Origin: Aquanectria penicillioides
Lineage: Eukaryota; Ascomycota; Sordariomycetes; Hypocreales; Nectriaceae
DNA length: 64,000 bases
NCBI GenBank assembly: GCA_003415625.1
Contig: PYIU01000001.1
Location: forward strand, 5,084,746-5,148,745
Direction of reading: 5' to 3'
The position numbers and the translations under genes are program-made. The notes under the pieces are model-generated. The model ran no database searches. It saw only the letters and a program-made list of their open reading frames with translations, and was not told where the DNA came from. This document shows positions 34,023-46,667 of the stretch, piece after piece (the stretch's first letter is position 1; each line of letters begins with the position of its first letter).

Positions 34023-35336
34023 TCAACCATCCCTGTCCCTATAGCTGATAGTGGAGTCCCTAGAGCTGACGGTGGAGTCTCTCGAGAGAACAGAATCTCT
34101 TGAGCTCATGGTAGAATTTGTTGACGTCGAGTAACGCTGCTCTTTTCCAACCGTTTCTGCAGTAGCACTCCTCTCTCGAGCCAAGGGAGAAGGGATTTCC
34201 GGGGTAACCGATCGTGACTCGGTGACAGGTCGCTTCGTTTTAGAGCTAGTCGAAAGTCTCTTTCGTCGTCCAGACACCGAGCCGCTGCTGGGCCGGCGGT
34301 TAACTTGGTTGTCCTCAGCGTCTAGTGTTGGGGTCTGGCTTCGGGAGGAGCTCATGGACGCCCGGCGAACACTGCTGCCGCGACGTCTACGTTCAGTGAG
34401 AGGTCGCGGCTGCGGGACGCTCTTCTCCAGATCAGGCCGCCGTTGTTGTACATGCCGCCATGGCAGCCACCAAAACCATCCCAACTGCTGTTGAGCAAGC
34501 TCACGGTCACGCTGCTTGACTTTGCTGCGCAGCAAGGCACGTCGTTCATTCTCCTTCTCCCAGTACTCAGTGCGATACAGTTCCCAATTCTCTCTGAAAT
34601 TGGCAGAGAAAGGTTTTGCCAGTAGCAGCAGCTTCACATAGTCTCCTCCTGGCGCCAGGTCCTCCTCATGGCCAGCTCGTTCCTCATCTTCGTGGGGCAG
34701 CACTAGGGTAGGATGGTTATCGTTGGTGATTTGAAGCTCCTTTTCGACCTCACGCAAAAGACTGGGCTCAACGTATCGGTAAGACGAGCTGGAGGTGTGC
34801 GCGAAGAGACCATATGTGAGGAAGAAGCCGATTGTTGACAGTACATCTGCCCACATGGGTCGCCGTATTATGACAAGCTTGCAGTTGAAACCTCTGAGGC
34901 CACGGTTGGAGATGACGAACCAGCGTCGTGGCCAGCGAATGCCACGCTCCCAGATTCCGGTTGCCCAGACGAGAACGGCGGTGATTATACCGCCCATGAA
35001 GCATACTTTCTCAGCACCTTCCACAGCCCAGTAGATGGAGCCTCCAACACCTTGGCCGTCCTCTCGCGGCGCCAAGAAGAGCGCGTAGCCAAAGAAGGCG
35101 ATCCACAGTGTCAAGAGAGTAAGGAAGAAGGTGTGGTGCCGTTTCCGAGCTCGCAGCTCGAGGAATTGTGCTCGCAAGGATGCCTCGAGAATGAGCAGGT
35201 TCAGATAGATCATGGAGGGGGAGCTGGGGGTGTGGTTGAGGGGGTCTCCCAGCTTGGGGCCGGCGGTAGCAGCATCTTTGACACCTTGGGTCGGGATGGA
35301 AGCCCCCTTGACGATGGAATCAAGGTCGTCGGCCAT
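34023..35336 (-). CDS. SPO7: Spo7-like regulatory subunit of the Nem1-Spo7 phosphatase
   Basis: Single exon, 437 residues, starting MADDLDSIVKGA at ATG 35336. Two membrane helices lie near residues 65-90 (FFLTLLTLWIAFFGYALFL) and 110-130 (FMGGIITAVLVWATGIW), preceded by the conserved SMIYLNLLILEASLRAQFLELRARKRHHTF. Downstream conserved pieces are RRWFVISNRGLRGFNCKLV and FSANFRENWELYRTEYWEKEN(ER)RR. This matches Spo7, which binds Nem1 at the nuclear envelope/ER and activates the phosphatidate phosphatase Pah1, so steering lipid between membrane and storage. The C-terminal 130 residues are Ser/Arg-rich, disordered and probably phosphorylated, longer than yeast Spo7. Confidence 0.9.
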   Translation of the reverse strand: MADDLDSIVKGASIPTQGVKDAATAGPKLGDPLNHTPSSPSMIYLNLLILEASLRAQFLELRARKRHHTFFLTLLTLWIAFFGYALFLAPREDGQGVGGSIYWAVEGAEKVCFMGGIITAVLVWATGIWERGIRWPRRWFVISNRGLRGFNCKLVIIRRPMWADVLSTIGFFLTYGLFAHTSSSSYRYVEPSLLREVEKELQITNDNHPTLVLPHEDEERAGHEEDLAPGGDYVKLLLLAKPFSANFRENWELYRTEYWEKENERRALLRSKVKQRDRELAQQQLGWFWWLPWRHVQQRRPDLEKSVPQPRPLTERRRRGSSVRRASMSSSRSQTPTLDAEDNQVNRRPSSGSVSGRRKRLSTSSKTKRPVTESRSVTPEIPSPLARERSATAETVGKEQRYSTSTNSTMSSRDSVLSRDSTVSSRDSTISYRDRDG

Positions 35337-36597
35337 GGTGGGACGGCCGGGGGCGTTGGATATTCGGAGGTTCGAATCGATCGGTCGAGCCCCAAGGGCC
35401 GGAGGGCAGCCGGTCAGAGAGAGGGAACGGCCATGCAGCGGCGAAGGGAGTTCGGCACGGGGAGCGCGGGGAGTCGCTGGTCGCCCGGTGATGAAGTGGT
35501 GCCGAGTCGATCAAGCGGTGACAACGGGGGGCCGCGAACCGGGGGCCGCGAATCAAGGACCGCAGACAGCGGGCGCGAGGGGCACGTTGTCGAGGAGAGC
35601 GGGACCGACAGATCGTGGTGTGAGTGAAGCTTGAGCAGGCTTTACGGAGAGAGGCATGGAGGTAGCGCAAAACGTGGGCCAGCTTCACAACTGTCGTGGA
35701 TTGTGGTCTGGTGCCTTTTTTCGGGTGGGCGTTTAGTGGCGGGCACATGGGGAACGTCATCACATGGCATGGGCATGGGCATGTGCAAAGCCCAGCCAAA
35801 AAAAAAGCCAGACTAGGACGGCACGGCGAGCGAGGTACCGAGCAGCAAGCGGAGAATGACGAGGGGAGCCATGTACCTCTCCCCCGTCGCCGTCGCAGCG
35901 AGCGGAGGCCGGTGAGGCCCGGGCGCCAATTGTAGTGGTCTTTCCCAACACGTTGGGGATTCAGCCTCTGTTGTTCAGACGTCCACGGGCACTCTATGGG
36001 GAAGCTAGCGCTGCTGTGTCCCAGCGAGAAACCGACTGCAGCGCCCTTTGGTGCCTTTGGTGCCTTTGGTGCCTTTGGTGCCTTTGAGAGCTGTGGGAAG
36101 AACCGATATATTCCGCTCGCCGCTTCCTTGCTGGCTCTCGCCTCTCGCCTCTCTCGCCAGTTCTGCATCATTGCCTTTTTTTTTTTTCCTCTCTCTCTCA
36201 CTCTCGCCCTCGCCTCGTTTATCCTTGTTTCCAAGCCTTTTACACCTGGAGAACGGAATCTGGAGAACACCTCGGCTCTTGCATGTTGAAGTCGCACTAC
36301 TCCGAGCCCCCCGTCCTGCGCGCGTCTGCAATGCGCCGCCCTATCTCATTGTTACTTCGACCGCGGACTTCAACTCGATAGGTAGTGCATAGTAGTTACT
36401 GTGCTGGACTGTAGCGTCGGCAATCCCGCACTCTCATCGGCATCGGAACGATCCAAAACCCGACCCTGCCTTAACTCCGGCTCGCCAACAAAGTGAGCAA
36501 CGGAGACGTCATTCATTGGCATACCCACGGATAGGCGACCGTCAATCCGCTGCCTGGGCTTCAAAAGCGCCACGGCCCCCCCGTTCACGGCCCCAGC
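35337..36597. promoter_or_regulatory. Divergent promoter region between SPO7 and CLD1-like gene
   Basis: About 1.26 kb, GC-rich on the left, pyrimidine-rich (36100-36250) on the right. Open frames across it (for example 35320-36297 minus) are low-complexity and overlap the Spo7 start, so they are not supported. It contains a 9-bp minisatellite. Confidence 0.6.
36045..36086. repeat. 9-bp minisatellite (CCTTTGGTG)n
   Basis: Four tandem copies of CCTTTGGTG plus a partial fifth, perfect or nearly so, in the divergent promoter region. Confidence 0.9.
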
Positions 36598-38197
36598 ATG
36601 CTCAAGCTTCAATCTACGCCTGCGGTCCTGCAGCTGTCCCGCCTAACACTTGCCGCTTCCAAACCCACCACGACTTGCAAAATGTCCACCACCGACGGCA
36701 CCGTTCGTCCGCCGCCCACGCGCCCTGTCGATCATCCAGACGATTATCCGCAGCAAACTACCCTCCGCCCGTCCGCTGCTGTCTTTCCCCTGGGTTACAA
36801 GGACGCCGCATACCAATGGGTAAGTACAAGAATCCCCTCCCCGCAGTCCTTCTCAGGCCCCGGCCCAGCCCCATCCCAATCTGACTGAAATCTTTTCTCT
36901 CCAGTGGTGCAGTCTGTCCCCCCAGCTTGTTGAGCGCAATGTCCTCAGCCTTATGCCCTACCTTAAGGAAGCCACCGGCAGCATCACCAACCCCAATGTC
37001 GCCGACACGCCCGACCCCTTCGGTAACCGAATTTGGCGCCGGTCCATGGTCCAGCTCTCGGGGAAAAACCGCGCTTTGAACGAGGTTGCCGTCGAGAGGG
37101 TGGGAGAGGAAACCGAGGACACTCTCGTTATGGTCCACGGCTATGGCGCCGGTCTCGGCTTCTTCTACAAAAACTTTGAGCCCATCTCCCGTATGCGAGG
37201 CTTGCAACTCTACGCCCTCGACATGCTTGGCATGGGCAACTCAACGCGACCTCCGTTCAAGATCCACGCTAAGGAAAAGGAAGACCAGGTCATTGAGGCC
37301 GAAAACTGGTTCATCGATGCCTTGGAGGAATGGCGCAAGGCCCGCAAGATCGAAAGATTTACCCTACTAGGTCACTCGTTGGGTGGATACCTCGCAGTTT
37401 CGTATGCAATCAAGTATCCCGGTCGCCTCAAGAAGCTGATTTTGGCTTCCCCGGTCGGCATTCCCGAGGACCCTTACGCCGTTAACGCGTCTATGCCCAA
37501 CCCTGAGGAATCGACAGTAGCGAACGAGTTCATTCAGGATCAAGAAATGGCATCCGAGGCCACCAGCACACTTGCCAAACACAAGCCCGCCCATGTCATC
37601 ATTAAGCGTCCTCTCCCTAGCTGGTTTGTCTGGTTGTGGGACCAAAACATCTCCCCTTTCAGCATTGTTAGAATGACCGGTCCTTTGGGCCCAAGGTTCG
37701 TGTCAGGGTGGAGCTCTCGAAGATTCAACCACCTTCCTCTTGCCGAGTCCCAGGCCCTGCACGACTACTCTTTTTCCATCTTCAAGCAGAAGGGCAGCGG
37801 AGAGTATGCCCTGGCATACATTCTCGCCCCTGGAGCTTATGCTCGAAGACCTGTCATCAACCGTATCCACGAAGTTGGCCGCCAACCCCTCCCCCAATCA
37901 GACGGTGTTAAGGCTCTGAGAGAGACTGGTATCCCTGTTGTCTTCATGTATGGAGAAAACGATTGGATGGACGTTGCCGGTGGCCTTGCTGCCCAGGAAA
38001 AGCTGAACCAAGCCAAGCAAAAGGCTCTCCAGCAAGCCACAGAAGAAGAGAAACGCAATGAGAACGGCAGCACCAAAGTTCTCATGGTCTCCAAGGCCGG
38101 TCATCATCTTTATCTCGACAATCCTGATGAGTTCAACGATATGGTCCGAAAGGAACTAGAAGAGACCAGGGAGCACGAAAGGCGACGCAGGTTATAG
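36598..38197 (+). CDS. CLD1: Cld1/ABHD5-type alpha/beta hydrolase (cardiolipin deacylase-like)
   Basis: Two exons, 36598-36819 and 36905-38197, 504 residues in frame (TACCAATGG/GTAAGT...CTCCAG/TGGTGC). The first 30 residues (MLKLQSTPAVLQLSRLTLAASK) have mitochondrial presequence character. The alpha/beta hydrolase core is clear: oxyanion strand MVHGYGAGLGFFYKNF, nucleophile elbow LLGHSLGGYLAVS, acid region MYGENDWMD and catalytic His in SKAGHHLYLDNPDEF, which also forms the family's HX4D motif. This is the CGI-58/Cld1/Ict1 group. Yeast Cld1 removes an acyl chain from new cardiolipin in mitochondria for remodelling. Orthology to Cld1 rather than Ict1/Ecm18 is likely but inferred. Confidence 0.88.
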
Positions 38198-39007
38198 ATG
38201 AAGATGAACGCATTTAGAGATCCTCCCGTCACCTCAACGGTCGTCGAAGGAGAAGATGAAGACAAAAAAGGCTGGAAACATTGGGACGGCGTTGCCTGGG
38301 GAATTATGGGAAGCCAGCATGCGGCTGTTTGTCTCCCTGTATCTTAACGTGCAGGGATGAGACCTCAGTCGTCACGACGCATGATGGGGTTGTCAATTTT
38401 GAGGCGTTTTTCTGATCAATTTTTTTGTACACGATGCGGCAAATATTTTGCGCATCATTAGACTTGGATATACAGCCAACAGGATACTACGGTAATAGAC
38501 CGGAAGACTAGATACATTCAATCAAATACTAAGAGATTTCTTCCAATTGCCATTTTCTCCACTGGACCCACCAGTCCATGACTTGTTGAGTGCGACAAGG
38601 AAGCAAATCGGCATCAAAATCAAGTCGTAGTTTAACATATTTAACTCGTCGTTCTGACAAAAGTTTTGCACGGTGGAGGGCTATTTTGTTTTTAAGGCAG
38701 TCTCATCATGTTCATTGCGTGTATTCGTGAAGTCTAGTTGGAATAATAATGAGATATCTCCAGCCTTGTTGCTGGCCATGTTCTGTTTGAAAGTGAACGA
38801 CGAGTCCACTCAGGGTATTTCCATCCACCGTCTTCCATCTGCCTGTTGCCATTGCATCTTGCCTGCAAGGTGCGTTCTTTCGCTGAATCGAATTTTTAAT
38901 TTCGTCTAGAACGCCATTCGTTTAACAAATAAAATGCAAACTACACTCTTGCGGTCGGGGGTTTTTTGGGGGGGTGTTTCGTCGTGCGTACGTGTGTCAA
39001 AAAATTT
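38198..39007. other. 3' intergenic region between convergent genes
   Basis: About 0.8 kb between the 3' ends of the Cld1-like (plus) and Csc1-like (minus) genes. AT-rich, likely polyadenylation regions; no gene or repeat seen. Confidence 0.5.
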
Positions 39008-42000
39008 TTACAGGTTGATCAAGTCCACTTCAGAGAAATCTGGAGGGGCTTTGCCGTAAACAACCCGGCACTTGCTGTCAAGAGCTGTGCCCTCGTTGCT
39101 AATCCAGATGTGATCGCTGTATTCTTGGGTTCGTCGGATCTCATCATCGCTGACTCCAAGGTCGTCACGAGGGATCCATACAGTAGGTCGCCGAGCGCGA
39201 AGAGCCTCATGCTTAAAGGCATGCTGAGTGAGAACGTCGCGCTCTTCGGGAGTAAGGTCTTCAATTTCGTCGTGAATTCCACCAAACAGCGCCTCTCCTA
39301 TTGCGAGTTGGGCTTCCACGTCCTTGCGGCGATGCTTCCGGCGGTATTCGGAGGCTCTCTTGCTCTTGTCCTTGCTCTTGTTGATCATGGCGAGTTTGCG
39401 GAGCTGGTTGCCTCCATCCTTGGCCCAGTGACCAACTTGTTTGACAGGGCGACGGATTGAGCCAAATCTTTCCATCTCAATAGCTTGGTTGCGGCCTCCT
39501 TGTTGGGTCTTTTCCTTTGCACTAGCGTCATTCTCGTATTCATCTTCTGACTCGTCATCGTCGACAAGACCGAGACGGCGATCCTGAGCTCGCTGGAATG
39601 CCTCATCACGGAGAACAGCCTCATCTTCAAACGTAATCGGGAGGAATCGAAAGAGAGGCCCAAAGGATATGTTCAGGAGAATCTGGTAGCCAATTGTCAA
39701 GATCAGCGCCACAATCATAATAATACCGTGGGTTGTGCAGGCGCTGTTTCCCTTCTCGTCGTTAACAAGGAAAAATAGACCTGCCAAACAGGCTTCCATG
39801 AGATATATGCCAGTGAAGGTCTGGTTAATGGCTCGAGGATAAAGGACACCGCCAGTATCATTCTCAAATCGCGTCACGTAAATCATAGCATAGCGCTGGG
39901 CGACCCATAGTAGGCCGAAAGTGATGATGGCGAAGATTGAGATCAGAGGAGCCACAATGCAGTAAACCAAAGCGATACAAGCGAAGTTCGTATAAACAGG
40001 GAAGAACGAACCCCAACGAACTTGGCTAAGCTTAGTATTGCGGGCCCATTTGTTTCGTGCAGTGCTGTCCAGAATGCGGGCGATGAGGTACCACATGATG
40101 AGGGCACCGATTTGGAGAAGGGTACCAGAACTCGAAGACATGGCTTGAAGAATCATGTAGGAGAAGAAGTAGTTGGCCGCTGTGGGTAAATTTGTTGCGA
40201 GAAGGGTCAAAACATCCTGAGCTGTCTGCAGTCTCTGAATGTTGTTGATCAACGAGTCCAATGATGCCGCAAAGAATGACGCGATCGAGACGACGAGGAA
40301 AACTTGGATAAAGAGGAAAGCAAAGTAGAAGATCTGGACAAATTCCATTTTCTGAGCCCCAGTCTTGGCGCCCTTGACTCCCGCAAGGAAGTCAAGAAAA
40401 TGAGGAACCAGGAAGAGCAAAAGACCGAGGACAACGGCTGGCAAGACACCGGCAATGGCCTTCACTGCGTTTGAGAGCACGGCGTTGTCTTTGATAAAGG
40501 AAAGCCACTCATTTTCCTGAATAAGAGTGTCCAGCTGGCTCAGCGCAGCAGTCCATGCCACGGGAATGGCCCATAGAAAAATCATGGCCAACACAACGGC
40601 TGTCACAATGCCAGTCCGCAGCCACTCCTGCCACCATGTGAATGCCATGTTATCCCAGATAACATCCTTGGGAGAAATTTCATTCATTCTGGGGGCCATT
40701 TGCTTCGGAACGTGATGAATAACACTCTGGCAGGCCATATGGGCTGCAACTTGGTGATTGAACTGGATAAAGGCAGAGTTCATCAGTGGGAATCGTTCGG
40801 GGTGTTGTTGATCCTCTTCGATCTCAAGATTGAGACGAGCCAGCTCCTCTCGGCACCAGTAGATGGTGTCGACCTTCTTAGTTATCAGAGGGACGCCAAA
40901 TAGCCAGGTTTTTCCGAATAGAGGCAGACGGTGCGTTGGGCGGTCTTTCTTCTTAAGATATTTCTCCCACTCCGCGCCACCGCTCTCCTCTTCTTTGTAG
41001 TCTGGGTTGTGGGCAATGGGATATTCGGTAGGTTCCTCTTCCGGTTCCATAAAAGGAAGTGCGTACTTTATTTTCTGCAGCAGGGGCTTGCTCTCAATCG
41101 ATTTCTGATTCTCATGGTATCCTTGAGGAACGGGAGAGGCATAACCACCAGAGGGCGGTTTCCAGAACTGCCACCATTTCGTCTCCTCCCTATCATATAA
41201 CTCTTCAATGTGGGTGAGCGTTCGAACGGTGTTTCCTCCTCCTGCCATTGGGTCTTGGGGGTCCTTTGGCCGGATCTGGCTGGTGGAATCGTTTGAGGCT
41301 CGCGATGTGTTGCGGGAATGAGTGTTCTGGGCACGCAGGGTGTCTGATGCTGAGGGTCGAGGCAATTCATCGCCGTCGGCTGAGTACCGGCGTTGCTGTC
41401 GGTCAGACCCACGAGATGATGCATGATCAATTGTCATTCCCATAAACCCATTCGTAGTTTCCAAGGTGTCTTCTACCCCGTTGCCAGCCTTGGAAACAAC
41501 TCCCTTGATGCCATGACCAACTTTAGTAAAGGGGTCACCAAGAAACTTGAAGCCTTTCGAATGACTGTCATCGCTGCGGCGGTTGCGCTCGGAGTGGTCA
41601 AGGACCTCTTCCATAACTCCGTCGTCCACGGTGTGTGGCACTTCATGATTGTCCCCAGCATTGTGACCTCCAGGGCTGTTAGCCATCCTCTTGGCCTCTT
41701 CATCTTCCTGGGCATCACGGGCTGCCTTTTCTTCTTTGGACACTGCTCCAAGCTTCTTCTTTTTTCGTTCTTTCTTTTCTTCGGCATTTCTCTTCTTTGT
41801 CTGGGCTTTCTTGGCTGCTTTGATGAGTTCTGTCTCAGCCTCCTCGAGTTTCAAATGGACCTTGTTTCGGAGTTTGATCTTCTCTAGGAGCTTAGACAAA
41901 TCTCGGTTAAGCCAGATGTTCCTGATACCGCCAGGGAAAACGTCAAAGAGACCTCTCAATCCCTCCTCGCTAAGCCACTTTGGGGGAATCGAGTTGACAA

Positions 42001-42861
42001 GAACAGTTGTGGCTGAGGCACGAAGTCGATGCTCGGCACTCGTGAGATAGTCTTGTCGAACTTTGATGTAAACTCGAAGTTCGAAAAAGAAGACGGCACA
42101 GACCCAAATGATAACCAGAAGGGCCAGAAGCAAGTGCGCATCATATCGAGATGTGTGTGTGGCGCTCACATTTCCCCAAGCCAACGTATCCAGGCCCGTA
42201 GGCACACTAGATGAGTTCCTGGCGGCATCATTGTCCTGGATGTCAACCTTCTGGCCGATGCCGCCAACGTAATTGAGGGGAATAAGAATAGGCATGACAA
42301 TAGTGCAGATCGGTATAAAGATGACCAGGAGTGTCCTGAGGTATCGGAGGAAAAAGTAGGCATCAAGACCGCACTTGTTAATCATTTCACGATCGCTGAA
42401 TTTCCACAATGTTTTCAACATGCCCAGAACAGAGCTCGGTGGGGGTTCGGTTCTCTCACGCTCGGGTACGAGGTAAGTTTTTGGTTTGCTGGATCAGCTG
42501 GTTAGCTATCGGTGGTCAACACAAAGGGAGGGAGGGGGTCAGCGCACAAGATTCGTGCCAGCTTGTTGCGAAGAAAAAGGAAGAGCAAAACCTGGACGCC
42601 GAAAATGATCATGGCAACCGCCAAGGCAGTAAGAAAACTGACGATGCCGATTCCCCGATCCTGTTTGGATGGATCGCTTGCGGTGGTCTCGGCAGCCTTC
42701 GCTGACGAAGTGGTTGTCGTCGATCGGGGAGTCGTGGTCGAAGCTGCTGCAGAGCTGATAAGAGAGGCAGATGCCGATATCGTGGCAGAAACCGCAGAGC
42801 TGGCGACAGAAGACAGGGTGTCGGTCAACGACCTCCCCGTCTCCGAAGCGCTCGACGACAT
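39008..42861 (-). CDS. Csc1/OSCA-type calcium-permeable channel (DUF221)
   Basis: Two exons, 42861-42548 and 42488-39008, about 1264 residues; the 59-nt intron restores LARIFKPKTYLVPERERTEPPP, the conserved segment after the first helix. Layout: Ser/Thr-rich extracellular N-terminus, TM1 (GIVSFLTALAVAMIIFGVQVLLFLFL), two further helices, a long cytosolic loop with RRM-like PHM7_cyt region (LVNSIPPKWLSEEGLRGLFD, FPLMNSAFIQF), then the DUF221 channel core from IVTAVVLAMIFLWAIPVAW with about 7 helices. The cytosolic loop holds a large Lys/Glu-rich and Ser-rich insertion (around 41100-41800). A C-terminal acidic/basic tail follows. OSCA/TMEM63/Csc1 proteins are mechano- or osmosensitive cation channels; yeast Rsn1/Csc1 are relatives. 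Confidence 0.92.
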
Positions 42862-44898
42862 GGTGATTGTGGTGCTGGTGCCGGGCTATGGTTTGTGGAA
42901 AGGTGGAGGAGAGAAGATGCCCCAAATGGGCGAGGCGGCTGTGGGGAGCTCGCAAGGACGAGCAGTGTGGTGTTTGCTTGTGAGTGTCGTAAAAGGATGC
43001 TGCACAGATTCAGGGACAGTAGGTGAAAGCCATCACAGGGAGCGACAGAGACGACATATTAGGAGTAAGTTATGGGAACGAGCGAGCAAGGCCCGGGACG
43101 AGACGATGGAGGTTTAGCTTATAATTATCGGAAATGGTCGCCATGTTTGAGGAGCATCCTTGGTCGCGTCATGATTGGGGCCCCTGCAGTGGGCGCGACC
43201 TTGTTAGTGGCCTGGCAGCGGCGCGGCGGCCCTTCTCAGTGGCTTGGCAGCAACCATTCCAATGGGCGGCCCCCCCGACCCCCCACAAGGCTCCAAAGAG
43301 ACAAAAAAACTGGGCAGCTGGACCCTGTTACAGGCGCTGCCCAAGTCCATGACATCAGAGGCTTCATTGGCCACAGACGACTACGAAACAGGCCCTTGTG
43401 CCTGGGAACCCGGCCGCCTTCAGAGCTTTGTTGGCTCTCGATGGCTCCTTGCCAGCCGCCGCCCTTTGGCGCCACGATGTGGGAAAATAGAAACTCGTCG
43501 CCGCGCGCTTCCAAAGCCTCCCTGCCTAGGTACGATGGTTCTTTTGTCCTGGGTTTGACGGATCTGCAGCTTGAATATCTGTCTCTGTTCTGGTGCATGG
43601 TGGTGGCCCCAAAATTGTCTTCGCGGCCACGCTTCCGGTTCAGGGTGCTCGCTCTTTGTGGCCCTTTGTGAGTGGGTGTCCCATCTACGTGTCGCACACA
43701 AATAGCTTTCGCTGGCGACGGTCCGACCGCCCGATTTGGCATCGTGTTAGCCAGGATCACACCAGCGGCTATCTCCTCTTCCCAGTCTGGGAGCTGATAA
43801 ACAAGTATTGGGTCAGTCAAAGAGGGTGCAGTGTTGCTCATCGCCCATGTTGATCGCTGCTGGTCGATGCTTTGGGGATAGGCCGACGGACCAGCCGTGC
43901 ATATAGCAGGAATTCCAGCACACATTGGATGAGGTCATGGCGACCAGATCGGACACCTACCGTCCCTGCATGTGCACACATACGCACAAACTAGGTACAT
44001 GAACGGGATGTTAGTAGTGCACGCACACGGCTGCCAAACAAGCTCTCGCGAAAGAAGTCCGTTCGCTCGTTACGGCCCGCTCCATGTGACAAGAACCGTG
44101 TTGTTTTGGGCCACTGGCAATCTGAAACTCGGCCCCCTGTTACAATCATCCCAAGGATGCAACCCAACAATCCTACACACACACGGGTCACGCAATTTTC
44201 ACCCATCTGAACCACATTTGTACCTTCACCTTCTCTGAACAACAATACAGGGTTCAAGAACAAGTTCGCTTTCGAAAGTTGCTTTAAAGCTTGTTGATCA
44301 TGCTAGTGCGTGGCAGTGAACTCTCCACTCTTCGTTTACTGAACACGCTTTTCCAAGTCCAGGGTAGGCTACGCCACCGCCTCCATCTCTTGAGTATTTC
44401 CCTCGTTGTAATAACAGTTGGGCCATACTGGCGCCTTTCAGAATTGAAGGGTCTTGGTTTGGACTAGATGTACTCTTGGTCACAAATTTACAGTAGAATT
44501 AACTACATTCTTTCAGTAATATTGATTAAATACCGGGATATTCATCGAGATTATTAGCCTCTGATGGGACTGCTCCGATATCCGTGCTCCTCCAATTGCC
44601 GTGTCGTCTGCCGGCCCCAAGACACTTACAGACGCCTCCTCATCCTGACCGTGCAATTCGATCGGAAAACCAGATCCTCCCCCACATCCCATTGCTGCAT
44701 GCTTTACTAAGTTGTTGGGTATGACATGGATAGATTCCCCCGCAATGCAACTTTCCCGCACCAAGGCTGGACATTGAAACTGACCAGTTCTTCTCTAATC
44801 ATCATTCGCTGTATATAAACCAATCAAGTGCCGTTTTCTTTCACCCATGGCATTTCCTCCGTCAGCCTAATAATTCGCTCCGACTGAACGACACTAAG
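42862..44898. promoter_or_regulatory. Divergent promoter region, 2 kb, between channel and monooxygenase
   Basis: Must contain promoters for the Csc1-like gene (minus) and the monooxygenase (plus). A 229-codon minus-strand open frame (43236-43925) begins with a Cys/Pro-rich stretch and has no recognisable domain; I do not call it a gene. No repeat or RNA gene found. Confidence 0.5.
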
Positions 44899-46279
44899 AT
44901 GGGTAATGTTCAGGACTTACATATTGCCATTGTGGGCTCTGGCATGAGCGGCTTAGGAACCGCTTTGGCTCTCGCCAAGAAAGGGTTTAAGCACATTGAT
45001 GTTTATGAGACTGCCAGTAGTCTTGGATTCGTAGGGGCTGGGATTCAGATGGCTCCGAACATGGGCAGGATTCTCGACAGACTAGGGTGTTGGACAGAAA
45101 TTGAAAGGGAATGTACGTGCGTTACCGGCAGTAGTATCCGCGGTATGTTCATGCAATCCCTCCTAGTCAGATTCAGGCGTGGCTAAATGCTAATCACTAG
45201 ACGGAGCCACGAACACGGAGCTGGCTCATGTCGACATGCCTGATATCAAGGGCAAGTATGGCTACTCACACTGTTGCGGCCACAGAGCAACGCTGGCAGG
45301 GCATATGTTTGAGGCCTGCAAGAAGGAAACAAGCATTGAATTTCATTTCTCAACATCCCTTACAGAAATCACAAGTTTTGCGCCCAAAGCGTCTTTCACC
45401 GTCCAGCCACGAGACTCCAAGCCCTACACTGCAGAGGCAGATGTTTTGCTAGGCTGCGATGGAATCAAGAGCGCCACTCGGACGAAGCTCCTCCAGCAGG
45501 TAGGAGCCAGTCCTGAGCAAGAGGAGACTGGCCAGGCTGCCTACCGCATCCTCCTTAAGCGTGAGGACATGTCTGACGATCCGGAACTGCTCTCTCTGAT
45601 TGACAGCGACGAGGTCGTAAGATGGGTCGGTGAAAAGAGGCACATTATTGCCTATTCGATCGATAACAAATCAATCTACAACCTCTCAACTGTTCAACCC
45701 GACGAAAACTTTGCTGATGCTCCGTCCATCACTTACACCACCAAGGGATCGAAGACAGTGATGCAAAAAGTCTTCGAGACCTTCTGCCCCGTCGTGCAGA
45801 AAATGATTGACCTCGTTCCAGAAGGGGAGGTTTGCGAATGGAAGCTGAGGATGTATAAACCCCTGCCTACTTGGACGAACGGGGTTGTCGCTTTGGCGGG
45901 CGACGCATGTCATCCGACCCTCCCTCATCTGAGCCAAGGCGCCGCGATGGCGATCGAGGATGGCGCAACCATCGCCGAGGTCCTGTCTCTCGCCCCTGAC
46001 GCTCAGCCTGAAACAATTGCAAAGTGTCTGAAAGTGTACGAGATGTCGCGAAAGGAATGGACGTCGAGCCTCGTACAGATGGCGTTTCTATCAGGCCGGA
46101 CGCTGCACCTGGGCGAAGGCAAGGCAAAGGAGGAGAGGGATCGCATGTTTCGGGAGCACAAGGATAATGGCGCCGTCCCAGATAAATGGGCGTCTCCGGA
46201 AGTGCAGAAAATGATCTATAGCAATGATTGCGCTGCGAAGGTCAGGTTGGAGTTTGACGAATTCTTCACCAAGGCCTAA
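44899..46279 (+). CDS. FAD-dependent monooxygenase (salicylate hydroxylase-like)
   Basis: Two exons, 44899-45142 and 45201-46279, 440 residues. It is a class A flavoprotein monooxygenase: Rossmann motif IAIVGSGMSGLGTALAL (GxGxxG) at the N-terminus, YETASSLGFVGAGIQMAPN next, DG motif DVLLGCDGIKSATR near residue 180, and the FAD-ribityl GD motif VALAGDACHPTLPHLSQGAAMAIEDG near residue 320. These enzymes hydroxylate aromatic or polyketide substrates with NAD(P)H and oxygen. Salicylate hydroxylase-like is the closest group by motif style, but substrate is not determinable. No backbone synthase gene lies nearby, so a secondary-metabolite cluster is not supported. Confidence 0.92.
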
Positions 46280-46667
46280 ACGGACAGACATTTCAAGACC
46301 AACATGACGACTGAGCTTGAGGTTAAAACGAAGGAAACATGAATAGAATATTGAATATTAGTGTACTTGGTTACAAAAGAATATGTAAGAAGAGCAATGC
46401 TTGTTTCATGCGTAATACAAGCAAAGTAGAATGAATATCCCCAAACGCCATACGAGCCCCCAAAAGAATATCGAACGTTCTCTGCCGGCATCTGCCCAAT
46501 CATGTGTGGCAAAGCGCATCGCCCCCGAGCGCATGCTCTTGTAAGATACCAATGGCATTTAATTGGAATGTTGTGATTGGACCGAGTACGAGATTCAAAT
46601 CGTTTGGGAACCCAACACCATTTTCGCATGCGTCTCTTGTCCAACCATGGTTTTCCATTTCATTCCT
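46280..46667. other. 3' intergenic between convergent genes
   Basis: About 390 bp between the monooxygenase (plus) and CYSTM gene (minus) 3' ends. AT-rich; nothing recognisable. Confidence 0.5.

Noticed and set aside
35366..35395. tRNA-like GGTTCGAATC sequence
   Set aside because: Only a T-loop-like string; no acceptor stem, D arm or anticodon arm could be drawn around it.
35320..36297. 325-codon minus-strand open frame over the SPO7 promoter
   Set aside because: It overlaps the SPO7 start, is low-complexity, is partly made from the 9-bp repeat and has no domain.
43236..43925. 229-codon minus-strand open frame in the channel/monooxygenase promoter region
   Set aside because: No domain, no homology I recognise, and GC-rich composition gives long chance frames.
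44899..46279. Secondary-metabolite gene cluster around the monooxygenase
   Set aside because: No polyketide synthase, NRPS, terpene synthase or regulator lies next to it; the neighbours are a channel, CYSTM and eIF3g genes.
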